From: Granulosicoccus antarcticus IMCC3135
GTDB lineage: Bacteria > Pseudomonadota > Gammaproteobacteria > Granulosicoccales > Granulosicoccaceae
Reading direction: 5' to 3'
DNA length: 64,000 bases
Assembly (NCBI RefSeq): GCF_002215215.1
Contig: NZ_CP018632.1
Coordinates: forward strand, 3,034,501 to 3,098,500
A model generated the notes under the pieces. That model ran no database searches, was not told where the DNA came from, and saw only the letters and a program-made list of their open reading frames with translations. The number at the start of each line of letters is the position of its first letter. Within the stretch, counting starts at the first letter, position 1. The position numbers and the translations under genes were made by a program. This document shows, piece by piece, positions 51,260 to 60,060 of this stretch.

Positions 51260-52204
51260 CTATTCGAAGACGATGCGTGGGAAATAGAATGACACTACCC
51301 AGTTGGGTTGATCCACAATTTCCGAGATTCGCAGATCACCACAGACAGAGCACAGCAGGTAGGCATCGGTTGCGGACAGGCCACGTGTGGCGCACAGGAA
51401 GTCGATCATGCCGGAGAGTGCCGCTCGAGCACCTTCCATCAGATCACTGCCAATGCCAGTAGTTACCTCATAACCGGCGCTATCCAGATGGTTTGTGACA
51501 GGCCCGGGGGTAGTGAAGCGCGGCATGGCCAGAGGTTGTTGCTTGACAAGATCCAGCTTCAGTGCAACCGACATGGGGCTTTCAATAGCGGTGCCACACA
51601 CCTCACCATCGCCCTGAGCGGCATGGGTATCGCCGATGGAGAACAGGGCACCTGCTACTTCGACCGGCAGGTACAGCACCGAGCCTGCGGCCAGGTCGCG
51701 GATATCCAGATTGCCTCCCACGCGTCTGGGTGGTACGACAGAGTGCAAGCCTGGTTCAGCTGGGGCGACACCGATGGTGCCTGCGAATGGCTTCAACGGC
51801 ACCTTCGCCTCACTGGAGAATAATGCCGGGAGCAATGCGTCTGCCTGATAATTCCAGATTTTCAGGGCAGGGTCGGTGAACTGGTCGGCCAGTAGTCCGA
51901 AGCCCGGGATATTGGCTGTCCAGCCAAACCCGGAAGGTTTATAGGACAGCAACTCAACCCTCAGCACGTCACCAGGTTCAGCGCCGTCAACAAACACCGG
52001 TCCCGTGACCGGATTGACTTTGCCGAAATCCAGCGAGACCACATCATCGACCGTGCTGTTCGGGGTGAGCTGACCGGCCGAACTGTCCAGACATTCGAAC
52101 TCAAGAGAGCTTCCTGGTGCAACGCGCTGCACCGGTTTGATGGAATGGTCCCAACCGAAATGATGGTGAACACCATGAATGGTGTACTGAGGGCTGTTGC
52201 ACAT
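51260..52204 (-). CDS. Acetamidase/formamidase family hydrolase
   Basis: FmdA/AmdA-type amidase that releases ammonia from short amides. Family regions are HHFGWDHSIKPVQRVAPGS near the N-terminus, VNPVTGPVFVDGAEPGDVL, GLHSVVPPRRVGGNLDIRDL and GDTHAAQGDGEVCGTAIE. The 314-residue length fits the family. It lies 2 bases after the binding-protein stop and 6 before the ATPase start, so the amidase is part of the importer operon. Formamide or an acyl-amide may be the imported substrate or a product. Confidence 0.92.
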   Translation of the reverse strand: MCNSPQYTIHGVHHHFGWDHSIKPVQRVAPGSSLEFECLDSSAGQLTPNSTVDDVVSLDFGKVNPVTGPVFVDGAEPGDVLRVELLSYKPSGFGWTANIPGFGLLADQFTDPALKIWNYQADALLPALFSSEAKVPLKPFAGTIGVAPAEPGLHSVVPPRRVGGNLDIRDLAAGSVLYLPVEVAGALFSIGDTHAAQGDGEVCGTAIESPMSVALKLDLVKQQPLAMPRFTTPGPVTNHLDSAGYEVTTGIGSDLMEGARAALSGMIDFLCATRGLSATDAYLLCSVCGDLRISEIVDQPNWVVSFYFPRIVFE

Positions 52205-52206
52205 GA

Positions 52207-53832
52207 TTATTGAGCTGCAGTTGAGTAGACGTAGTCGTAGTTCACCGGTACATGGACCGGATCCACGAAGATGGCATCTTCACCGCCTACCGCCGGTGAG
52301 CGCATGGTGAAGCGTTGTTCATTGAATACCGGTACCCACGGTGCATCTTCCATGATCGACAGGTAGATCTCGCGCCACAGCTGTTCACGTTCGGCAGACT
52401 TTGCCGCATCGGTCATGGCATCAGCCTCGACAGCCTTGGCATCCAGCTCCTCATTGCAGTACCAGGACCAGTTCCAGCCACCGGGTACCGCACCGGCACA
52501 ACCCAGAATCGGGCCATAGAAGTTGGATGGATCCGGAAAATCGGCAATCCAGGCCATGCCACCCGACCAGATCATGGGAGCCTGATCGGCCTCACCACCC
52601 GCTGCAATGACATTGGCCTGTGCCAGTGACTTGATTGAGGCGTTGATGCCAATGGCTTTCAGATCCTGCTGGATGGATTGTGCAATACGCGGGTTTGGAT
52701 CCGTGTTGTAGACATAAAGCTCGGTTTCGAAGCCTTCGCCAAAGCCTGCCTCTTTGAGCATGGCCTTGGCAGCGTCGGGATCATAGGCATAGCCTTCATA
52801 ATCCGGAGCGTAGCCCGGCATGGTAGGCGGCAGTGGCTGATTGGCAACCACGGCGCGACCGTTGATGACACGGACGATGCGTTCCTTGTTGATGGCCATG
52901 TTCACAGCCTGGCGCACGATCTTGTTGTCAAATGGCGGCATTTTCACATTCATGGTGATATAGCCGGTCTGCAACTGACCACCTTCGATGATGAAGTCCT
53001 TGAATTGCTCATCGTTGGACACTTCCACGAATTTGGCAGGCGGTATGCCATCACCCGGGATGTCCACTTCGCCTTGTTGCAATCGCAGTAATGCCACAAC
53101 CGGCTCCTGACCGACCTCAAAGGTTATCTGATCCAGGTTTGGCAGACCCTCTTTCCAGTAGTCTTCGTTACGGGAGAAGATCAGGTGCTGACCCAGTGTC
53201 CAGTCTGTCAGCTCAAACGCGCCGGTGCCCACCGGGTTCTTGCCAAAGTCTTCACCGAACTCTTCAACAACCTCTTTGGGTACGATGGATGAGAAGTTGA
53301 TGGCCATGACATGCAGAAAGGTGGCATCGGGTCGCGACAGGGAAATGCTGATGGTTTTGGGATCCACCACGCTGACGCCCGACAGGCTTTGTGCATCACC
53401 GGATGAGACCTCATCAAAGCCTGCGATGGAGGCAAAGAAGCCAGCTCCCGGGCTTTGGGTTGCCGGGTTGGTGACTCTATCGAGCGAGTATTTGACATCG
53501 TCAGCACTCATTGCCCGGCCGTTGTGAAACGTCACGCCATCGCGCAATACAAAGGTGTAGGTCAGCCCGTCGTCTGACAGGGTGTAGCTCTCAGCCAGAT
53601 CGTTGATCAGCTCGGTGGTACCAGGCTTGTAATCCATCAGGCCATCAAACAGGCTCTTTATCATGGACCAGTTTTGCCAGTCGTAGCCAATGGCAGGATC
53701 CAGAGTCGACACATCATCTTTATAGGTGACGATCATGCTGCCGCCATTGGCTGCATCGTCCGCGTGTAGGGCGAGGGGAGCTGTCAGACCCAGTACGGCG
53801 AGAGCCACTGGCCCGAGTACGTGCTTTTTCAT
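52207..53832 (-). CDS. ABC transporter substrate-binding protein (SBP family 5)
   Basis: Periplasmic solute-binding protein for a peptide/opine/amide-type importer. The Sec signal ends near ALHADD (residue 25). Family 5 features include VSTLDPAIGYDWQNWSMIKS, FVLRDGVTFHNGRAMSADDV, GTGAFELTDW and DFPDPSNFYGPI. Length of 541 residues is standard. It follows the two permease genes rather than preceding them, an unusual order. Confidence 0.92.
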   Translation of the reverse strand: MKKHVLGPVALAVLGLTAPLALHADDAANGGSMIVTYKDDVSTLDPAIGYDWQNWSMIKSLFDGLMDYKPGTTELINDLAESYTLSDDGLTYTFVLRDGVTFHNGRAMSADDVKYSLDRVTNPATQSPGAGFFASIAGFDEVSSGDAQSLSGVSVVDPKTISISLSRPDATFLHVMAINFSSIVPKEVVEEFGEDFGKNPVGTGAFELTDWTLGQHLIFSRNEDYWKEGLPNLDQITFEVGQEPVVALLRLQQGEVDIPGDGIPPAKFVEVSNDEQFKDFIIEGGQLQTGYITMNVKMPPFDNKIVRQAVNMAINKERIVRVINGRAVVANQPLPPTMPGYAPDYEGYAYDPDAAKAMLKEAGFGEGFETELYVYNTDPNPRIAQSIQQDLKAIGINASIKSLAQANVIAAGGEADQAPMIWSGGMAWIADFPDPSNFYGPILGCAGAVPGGWNWSWYCNEELDAKAVEADAMTDAAKSAEREQLWREIYLSIMEDAPWVPVFNEQRFTMRSPAVGGEDAIFVDPVHVPVNYDYVYSTAAQ

Positions 53833-53872
53833 GAATGAACTCCGTTATTGATGAAAGGGATTGGAATGAACA

Positions 53873-54793
53873 TCAGCGAATGCGGATCCGCGGATCGACG
53901 AGCGGTGCAACCATGTCGGCCAGCAGATTGCCGATGACGATGGCGCAGGCAGAGACCAGGGTCACGCCCATGATGATCGGTATGTCAACGCGCTGAATGG
54001 CCTGCCAGGCCAGCTGACCGATACCCGGCCAGCTGAAGACACTCTCAACCACCACGATGCCACTCATGAACAGACCGATATCGATACCGATCATGGCGAT
54101 GATGGGCAGAATGGCGTTGGGTATGACGTGTCGGAAGAGAATACGTCCGCGTGACAGTCCTTTGGAACGCGCGGTGCGTATATAGTCCTTTTCAAGCACA
54201 TCGATCATGCTTGAACGCATCATGCGCGCATACCAGCCCGCGCCCAGAATACCCAGAGTCAATGCCGGCAAGATCAGATGGGCAAAGGTGCCGTATCCGC
54301 CGATAGGGACCCAGTGAAGCTTGACCGCAAACACGTACAGCAGCAGTATGCCGATCACGAACTGCGGCGCTGAGACGGAGGTAAACGAGACGAGAGTAAG
54401 AATTCGATCGGTGCGGCTGTTTCTCCACAGTGCGGATATGACGCCCAGTGTCAGACCGATGATGAGTTCGCACACGATGGCGCCTGCCATCAGCAACAGG
54501 GTTGCCGGCAGGCGCGAGGCAATGAGTTCGGACACCTCTGTTTTCTGTAGATAGGAGCGTCCGAGATCCCCCTGCAGCAGGTTGGTCAGATAATGCCAGT
54601 ACTGCTGATACAGAGGCAGGTTCAGTCCCAGTTGCTCGCGGATGTTCTCGACCGTCTCAACCGTGGCACTTCTGCCCGCTATCTGTCTGGCAGGGTCGGC
54701 AGGCAGTAGATACAACAATAGAAATGTCACCAGCGTGATGCCAAGTAGAATCAGCAGCGACTCCATGATGCGCCTGAGCAGATGAATACTCAT
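53873..54793 (-). CDS. ABC transporter permease, DppB type
   Basis: Inner-membrane permease. It starts MSIHLLRRIMESLLILLGIT and has REQLGLNLPLYQQYWHYLTN and QGDLGRSYL. The EAA loop is EKDYIRTARSKGLSRGRILF, and the tail is APLVDPRIRIR. ATG 54793 has AGAGG about 8 bases upstream, so the longer start at 54811 is rejected. The DppC-type gene lies upstream. Confidence 0.92.
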   Translation of the reverse strand: MSIHLLRRIMESLLILLGITLVTFLLLYLLPADPARQIAGRSATVETVENIREQLGLNLPLYQQYWHYLTNLLQGDLGRSYLQKTEVSELIASRLPATLLLMAGAIVCELIIGLTLGVISALWRNSRTDRILTLVSFTSVSAPQFVIGILLLYVFAVKLHWVPIGGYGTFAHLILPALTLGILGAGWYARMMRSSMIDVLEKDYIRTARSKGLSRGRILFRHVIPNAILPIIAMIGIDIGLFMSGIVVVESVFSWPGIGQLAWQAIQRVDIPIIMGVTLVSACAIVIGNLLADMVAPLVDPRIRIR

Positions 54794-54863
54794 GCTGCAA
54801 CCTCTGCACAAAAGCCCGGGACATAGCGTGTAATGACAGTGACATCCTGATCGTTGCAGACTC

Positions 54864-55766
54864 TCATCCGTGTCTGCCTTTCAGGGTTGGATCAAGAATG
54901 TCGCGAAGCGCATCGCCAACGAGGTTGAACGCCAGCGCCATCAGTAGGATGGCGGCACCCGGAATGAATACGAGCCAGGGAGCCGAGGTAAAATAGGTCT
55001 GGTTCTCGAAGATGATGTTGCCCCAGCTAGGCGTGGGTGGTTGCACGCCAACCCCCAGATAGCTCAGCGTGGCTTCCAGCAGCACCGTCGTGGAGATACC
55101 CAGCGTGCTGAATACGACAATTGATGACAGCAGGTGCGGCAAGACATGCTTGAGCAGTACTCTCATGGGCCCAGAACCCATGGAGATCTGTGCCTGGATG
55201 AAATCGCGTTCAGTCAAGGAACGCGTTTCGGTATACACCACCCGGGCCATCTGCACCCAGTTGACCATCGCAATCACCATGGCAACAATCCACAGACTCG
55301 GTTCAAAAATCGCAGCCAGTACGATGGCCAGCAATAGAGCCGGAAATGCCATCATCAGATCGGTGAATCGCATCAGAACCGCAGCGGTCAATCCGCCAAA
55401 GTAGCCTGCCGCAACACCAACTGCGGTACCCAGTATGGCGGACAGGCCATTGGCAACAACCCCTATGATCAATGATGTTTGAGCCCCTACGATCAGACGG
55501 GAGAAAAGGTCGCGCCCCAGCAGGTCTGTGCCCATCCAGTGTTCGGCACTGGGAGCGATGGGCGCACCTTCTATCGTCAGGCCATCGAAGGGCTGGTCGT
55601 TGGGATCAAACGGTGTGATGTACTCAGCCGTCAGGGCGCACAATACAATGATGGCAATCAGCATCAGACCGAAGGCACTACCGGGCCGCATCAGTAGTTG
55701 CCGGAACAGGCCGGGAGGCTCGCTGGTCTGGGTTGAGTTCAGTTCCGTCAGCATTGCGCTTTTCAT
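54864..55766 (-). CDS. ABC transporter permease, DppC type
   Basis: Inner-membrane permease, first gene of the operon. The fold begins MRPGSAFGLMLIAIIVLCAL; MGTDLLGRDLFSRLIVGAQT is the DppC hallmark, and the EAA loop contains ERDFIQAQISMGSGPMRVLL. The frame is open up to 55937, but the extra 57 residues (rich in His, Tyr and Arg) have no counterpart in the family. I prefer an internal ATG at 55766. Neither start has a strong ribosome-binding site, so this is a judgement. Confidence 0.85.
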   Translation of the reverse strand: MKSAMLTELNSTQTSEPPGLFRQLLMRPGSAFGLMLIAIIVLCALTAEYITPFDPNDQPFDGLTIEGAPIAPSAEHWMGTDLLGRDLFSRLIVGAQTSLIIGVVANGLSAILGTAVGVAAGYFGGLTAAVLMRFTDLMMAFPALLLAIVLAAIFEPSLWIVAMVIAMVNWVQMARVVYTETRSLTERDFIQAQISMGSGPMRVLLKHVLPHLLSSIVVFSTLGISTTVLLEATLSYLGVGVQPPTPSWGNIIFENQTYFTSAPWLVFIPGAAILLMALAFNLVGDALRDILDPTLKGRHG

Positions 55767-56259
55767 GATGCGCTCATGGCCACGTTGGATACTTTCCAGG
55801 CCAGAAAGGAATGCAGATTCAGAATGAAGAGGGTCATTGGGTTCAAGTTTTTCCTGGCTTGCATTGATGTGATGTCGGTGCATCCAGGCACTGAGGTATC
55901 GGTATCGATACTGGTATGGGTGCATGCTGTATGCCACACGTTACATCAGTGTAATATCCAATAAAAACAATAAGATGGAAGTTTTGCGTTTTACGCTAAG
56001 CACTGTTTAAGTGCACTTGTCGGCGTGTGCGCACTTCAATAGTCCACGTTTAAATGGGTCCGACTTTGGTGATTTGGGAGCGGCAAAGGCCTTGGACTGC
56101 AGCATGATGTTTGAAGGCTATACGTTGCGCTGGAGCATTGACCAAGAGCGCCCAATGGCAAAGAAAGCACCATTTTTTAACCCTATACAAATCGGCCACA
56201 TGGAATGGTATCTTCCTTCTACAGTTCTATCTCTGTCGAACACTAACTTGCGAGGACAT
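55767..56259. promoter_or_regulatory. Divergent control region of the amide importer operon
   Basis: Upstream of the DppC-type gene the sequence GGTATCGGTATCGATACTGG (55891-55910) is a direct-plus-inverted repeat around GGTATCGATAC and could be an operator. If the longer permease start were used it would fall inside the coding region. An A+T-rich patch at 55950-55990 is a likely promoter. Confidence 0.4.
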
Positions 56260-56700
56260 ATGATCTTTACACTGAAAGTCACGCTGCTCGGTGGCATGTA
56301 TGCAGAAAGCGAATGCATCAGAACCATTGAGATTGACTCATCCTCGACGCTGGATGATCTACATCTGGTTATCCTTGACGCCGTGGGTTTCGACAATGAC
56401 CACCTGTATGAATTCTACGTGTCGCGAACGGAACGCAGCCGGGACCGAAGGCGATATAGCAGTTTCGATGGGTATGATTTCGAGGATGACGAAAATTCCG
56501 ATGAGGTGACTCTGGAAAGTCTCTTCCCATTGGAGAAGAGCAAAAACCTTTATTATCTGTTTGATTTCGGAGACAGTTGGCGCTTCAGGATTACCAAAAG
56601 CCGAAAGAAACCGACCAATCCTGAGAAAGGTGTCCGGTATCCTCGGATCGTTGAACGCGTTGGTGATGATCCGGAGCAGTATCCAGCGTTCGAGGATTGA
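56260..56700 (+). CDS. IS1096 passenger TnpR-like / plasmid pRiA4b ORF-3-like protein
   Basis: A 146-residue protein of the family found as a passenger of IS1096 and on plasmids; molecular role unknown. Family pattern: HMIFTLKVTLLGG, then RTIEIDSSSTLDDLHLVILD, HLYEFYVS and LYYLFDFGDSWRFRI. ATG 56260 has GAGGA just upstream and removes 83 unsupported residues from the longer frame starting at 56011. It lies at the edge of the second accessory zone next to IS and repeat sequences. Confidence 0.82.
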   Translation: MIFTLKVTLLGGMYAESECIRTIEIDSSSTLDDLHLVILDAVGFDNDHLYEFYVSRTERSRDRRRYSSFDGYDFEDDENSDEVTLESLFPLEKSKNLYYLFDFGDSWRFRITKSRKKPTNPEKGVRYPRIVERVGDDPEQYPAFED

Positions 56701-57103
56701 ACTCTGCCTGAAACAGCCGCGACGACTACCCTGGTTCTGTCCCGGATGAACTGATTGAAGCAGAGAATGGCTTCAATGCCTATCAAGCATCTGTCCAGAT
56801 AGCTAACGGTTATCCCCAAAACCTGTGGATAACCATGTGGATGAACCGCGTATAGATTGCCAGGGCCGAGTTCCTGTCATGCTTTCGTCATTTTGTACAA
56901 AGTATGCGCACCCGGGGGCGGTGCTTTTCTGCTAGAGCGTAGTTGTTGTCGTAACGACTCTGTGAGGCATGCTCGGAATGAGCCACCATTGCCCGGTATT
57001 CGATAAGCACATCACCCGGCAGAGAGTGCTGTAGCCGTCAGGCCTGAGGCTCCCCATGGAACAGGTGATCGCTGATGGCGTGGTCCAGATAGCAGGCTGT
57101 CGG
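56701..57103. other. Interval with repeat remnants, no gene
   Basis: Contains the DnaA-box repeat copy at 56811-56889. The rest reads as debris without a recognisable gene. It ends at the target duplication of the IS4-type element. Confidence 0.45.
56811..56889. repeat. Dispersed hairpin repeat with DnaA-box-like motif, copy b
   Basis: Same 55-base head as copy a at 41347, with one or two changes: AGCTAACGGTTATCCCC, TGTGGATAACC and GAACCGCGTATAGAT. TGTCATGCTTTCGTC follows at the same relative position; the segment between is different. TGTGGATAA at 56824-56832 matches the DnaA-box consensus. Confidence 0.75.
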
Positions 57104-58606
57104 GGAATAGGCCAATGGCACTCGGTTAAGCCATCATCGCTCGTATCTGTGAGCGCAAGCGCGTGCTGCTGATCGCGGCATGTCCAACAATGGCCTCGGT
57201 TTCGGTCGCCTTTTTACTGCCCGAGGTTCTTTGCGTCCCGGTCGATTTCCTACCCGGCGACTAGCGATGGCCTTGAGCAGTTGATCCCATTGGTAGGGAT
57301 CCAGCTGGCAGCCGCTCAGTGACCATGCACTCCACAGCTGCACGGTGTGTCGAAAGCTGATCGACCGAGGTTCGCATCCGCAAAGAGTAGCCGCCTCATT
57401 CATCAGTAGCCGCGTCAGGTTGTAGGCCAGCAGGTGTACTGACAACTCTTTTTTGATCATCTCGGCCGTACGGCAAGTCAGTATACCGGCCTCCAGGGCA
57501 CACTTGAGCGAGCGAAAATCCGTCTCGACGTTCCAGCGTAGTAGATACAGTTTCACGATCTGCTTGTCGCTTATCAACTTGCTGTCGGTGAGGGTGGTCA
57601 GGAACACTCTGGGCTGATACCCACGTTGGCAATTGACAACCTGACGCACAGTAATTTGTTTTGGGCACAAGTGGAATGTCTCCAGATCCATCCATTCAGG
57701 GCGCACTGGACGTTTCAGTACCAGCTGCGTGCAATGTTTGCCTGGGCGAGTGCGACTTCCATTGATCTCGAACACACCGTCGCAGCCGATGTCCTGCACC
57801 ATCATGAATGTCCAGTACGTCTCATAGATAGCATCGCCCACGAGCACGTCATTCGCACGCAAGCTACGCGAAAGAATACGCATCTGCGACAGTTCTCCGG
57901 TTGCCTTACCTTTGGCAGCTCCGATCGTCGCATCAATGATCGCGCCGGTAGCCGCGCACGAGAGTGCAACCATGCGAGCTTCGGGGAAGCCCAAACCCTC
58001 TTCCTGGCTGGACGGCTGAGGGAACTCTCTTTGGTTGTCCGGGGTGTCAGGCATTGTGGTTCCTGTACCATCGATGAGCAGAGCGCGTCGCTCGTTCCAG
58101 AGTGATTTGATTGGGGCGTTGTCGCTGACATGCTGCCCTACAACCTTGTAGAGTGACTCAACCAAGTCGCTCGGCAAGCGAACACGCGCCTCACAATAGG
58201 CCGCTGTTGATGTGCTCGGCGGGCGTAATCCATGTTGCAGACAGCGAACAATGCGCTCGTTAACCGCACGTTGACAGGAGCTATCATCACTGAGAACCTG
58301 CGCAACGAACATCGCCAGTGTTTCGGTCGGCGGATAGGTCCGTTCCCGGTGTGTAGGTAAATGAGCCTCGATGGTGCCGAGAAAGCGATCGTCTGTAATC
58401 AGATTGAACACGCCAGTGGAGTTCAAAGTTGCTCGTAGGTCTTGCTCGGACGGTATGGCTCGGGTAGTGTGCATGGTGGCCGGTTTCGGTTACGTTGATT
58501 GTTTCGCAACCTGAAACGTACACGCCGGAACCGGCCACTACAACCTTCCCAAAAATTTCTTTCAGATCAAGCCCTTGCTGCTAACCGAGTGCCATTGGGG
58601 AATAGG
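57104..58606 (-). mobile_element. Complete IS4-family insertion sequence with 8-bp target duplication
   Basis: Inverted repeats CCAATGGCACTCGGTTA (57112-57128) and TAACCGAGTGCCATTGG (58582-58598) are perfect over 17 bases. The octamer GGAATAGG directly flanks both (57104-57111 and 58599-58606). The element itself is 1487 bases and contains one transposase. Perfect ends and target duplication indicate a recent insertion. Confidence 0.93.
57134..58474 (-). CDS. IS4-family transposase
   Basis: DDE transposase of 446 residues, apparently intact. The triad is Asp135 in ALLIDGTGTT, Asp214 in DVLVGDAIYETY and Glu317 in LLRWNVETDFRSLK, the last within the IS4-type Y-x-x-R-W-x-x-E region. A basic C-terminal tail follows. 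It fills the element almost completely, starting about 107 bases from one end. Confidence 0.93.
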   Translation of the reverse strand: MHTTRAIPSEQDLRATLNSTGVFNLITDDRFLGTIEAHLPTHRERTYPPTETLAMFVAQVLSDDSSCQRAVNERIVRCLQHGLRPPSTSTAAYCEARVRLPSDLVESLYKVVGQHVSDNAPIKSLWNERRALLIDGTGTTMPDTPDNQREFPQPSSQEEGLGFPEARMVALSCAATGAIIDATIGAAKGKATGELSQMRILSRSLRANDVLVGDAIYETYWTFMMVQDIGCDGVFEINGSRTRPGKHCTQLVLKRPVRPEWMDLETFHLCPKQITVRQVVNCQRGYQPRVFLTTLTDSKLISDKQIVKLYLLRWNVETDFRSLKCALEAGILTCRTAEMIKKELSVHLLAYNLTRLLMNEAATLCGCEPRSISFRHTVQLWSAWSLSGCQLDPYQWDQLLKAIASRRVGNRPGRKEPRAVKRRPKPRPLLDMPRSAARACAHRYER

Positions 58607-58682
58607 CCTTCTTGGTCTTTTGCAAGGTGATGAATAGCAGGTCTGCCGACGGAATTATTGAAGCGTGACTGCATTCCTTGTG
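58607..58682. other. Flank of the insertion
   Basis: Short sequence continuing the interval at 57103. If the element is removed the two sides read on as noncoding; no interrupted gene is recognised. Confidence 0.35.
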
Positions 58683-58886
58683 TCAAGAAGCCAAACCACT
58701 AATGAACACTGTCAGGTGTTTCAAATTGTCGCCCGCGTTGCCTGTCTCAATTTCTTCAGCAAGTCTTGAAACGTTTCGATTGTCGGGGTTGTGTCGTAGC
58801 TTCAGTACTTCTGCCGCTGTTCGATCAGTTGAGTTGTGTTGCCACATCGCTGACGTGGGATAACGTATCGACAGTCTCGTTGTCAA
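58683..58886 (-). CDS. Small ORF coupled to the AbiEi-type antitoxin
   Basis: A 67-codon frame that overlaps the antitoxin stop as ATGA, where such antitoxins normally have a full nucleotidyltransferase toxin. Its sequence (MTTRLSIRYPTSAMWQHN) shows no nucleotidyltransferase motif. It may be the frayed start of a toxin whose body was lost, or a chance frame. Confidence 0.35.
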   Translation of the reverse strand: MTTRLSIRYPTSAMWQHNSTDRTAAEVLKLRHNPDNRNVSRLAEEIETGNAGDNLKHLTVFISGLAS

Positions 58887-60028
58887 GTTGCCCTGTCAGG
58901 TTCAGTAATGTACTCATCGCGTAGTCGTTGCGCTGTTTCAAGGTTTCTAGGGTCGCCTGTTGCGATCAAGTCTGCGTAGACGATAATAGGGTTTGCGAGA
59001 CCGACGGCGGTCTCTGCATTTTCCAAGAGAGGCTCTGTGGTTTCCTTTGGCAATTCCTGATTATTGTCGCGAGCCAAGCTTCTCTGCGCGGAGGTATTCC
59101 AGAAAGGGGAGTAGAGATAGACCAGAACGTCGTTGTCTTGCCCCTGCTCTCTGGCTTTGCTCAGGCGTGAGTCTCGAATGAGTTTGGCAAGGTTGTGTTT
59201 AGGTATATAGACGGTTGCAACCTGTGGTTTTAGATGATTCGTGTAGATCGCCGCTGCGGTTTCACCGCCCCAGTAGCCTTCGTACATCTGGATATTGGTG
59301 TGCTTCCACCAGTGAGGGTCTTTTGCGGTGAACTTGCCCAGCGAGTGTTTGTGCTTGAGTTTCTCGGGCCATGCGGATACCCATCGATCCAGCAGCTTTT
59401 CGTAGTTTGTGATGCGACGTCTGCCTGTGCTGGCATCAATACCTAGATAGTGGCCTGCTTTTAGCGCGTTGATCACCCAACCTACCGTACCGACAGCCAC
59501 TGCGGATACGCGGGCGATTTCACGGTAGGATTTGGCTACCAATGATGGGTCTTCCAGAAATGCGTAGGTGACCAGAAGACCTTTTGGCTCAAAGGCCCTG
59601 TTGATCTGGCTAGGTACAGAGTTATCAGAGAGCTTGAGTTGTTTCTTACCCGTGATAAGGACGTAGACAGGTTGCTGATTGATATAGGCGTTTCCGCAGG
59701 TGTCGATGAATTGAACACCTGCCTCTTTCAATTTTTCCGCCATCCTGGGATTGATGTAGTCGGCAGCCAGCAAGCCTGGTTCTGGGCCAGGTAGGCGCTT
59801 GATCTGGTTGATCAGTGAGCCAAGATTGACATTTTGAGCATGACGTTTGACTTCTACGCGATACTTTTCACCAGTTTCAAGCAGGCGTAACTCTGCATCT
59901 GGGATCCGCGCGGTGGTTTTTCCCGGTAGTGTCGTTGTGTCCAGAATCTCTGCTTCTAGGCCGGCATTGCTGTTCAAGGCCTCGATGGCAAGTTTGAGAA
60001 TGTCTAGCTCTGATTGGCTTTTGTCCAT
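58883..60028 (-). CDS. AbiEi-family antitoxin / regulator (AbiEi_2 type), apparently orphan
   Basis: A 381-residue protein resembling the longer AbiEi-like antitoxins. The N-terminal third is a helicase-free PD-(D/E)xK-like or dimer fold (EKYRVEVKRHAQNVNL, LLAADYINPRMAEKLKEAG and FIDTCGNAYI). The winged helix is in YREIARVSAVAVGTVGWVIN followed by LKAGHYLG. The C-terminal part contains WKHTNIQMYEGYWGGETAAA, a typical motif of this family. A 19-base perfect palindrome sits 10 bases upstream, fitting autoregulation. No toxin gene follows. Confidence 0.82.
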   Translation of the reverse strand: MDKSQSELDILKLAIEALNSNAGLEAEILDTTTLPGKTTARIPDAELRLLETGEKYRVEVKRHAQNVNLGSLINQIKRLPGPEPGLLAADYINPRMAEKLKEAGVQFIDTCGNAYINQQPVYVLITGKKQLKLSDNSVPSQINRAFEPKGLLVTYAFLEDPSLVAKSYREIARVSAVAVGTVGWVINALKAGHYLGIDASTGRRRITNYEKLLDRWVSAWPEKLKHKHSLGKFTAKDPHWWKHTNIQMYEGYWGGETAAAIYTNHLKPQVATVYIPKHNLAKLIRDSRLSKAREQGQDNDVLVYLYSPFWNTSAQRSLARDNNQELPKETTEPLLENAETAVGLANPIIVYADLIATGDPRNLETAQRLRDEYITEPDRAT

Positions 60029-60038
60029 TATTTTTTAG

Positions 60039-60057
60039 TGTACATTATTAATGTACA
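60039..60057 (-). promoter_or_regulatory. Perfect 19-bp palindrome, antitoxin operator
   Basis: TGTACATTA, centre T, TAATGTACA. It lies 10 bases upstream of the antitoxin ATG. There is almost no room for a ribosome-binding site between it and the start, so the mRNA may be leaderless or the palindrome may overlap the promoter. Confidence 0.75.
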
Positions 60058-60060
60058 TCG

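Noticed and set aside
55767-55937. Additional 57 residues at the start of the DppC-type permease
   Set aside because: They have no counterpart in the family, and a GGTATC repeat of regulatory look lies within.
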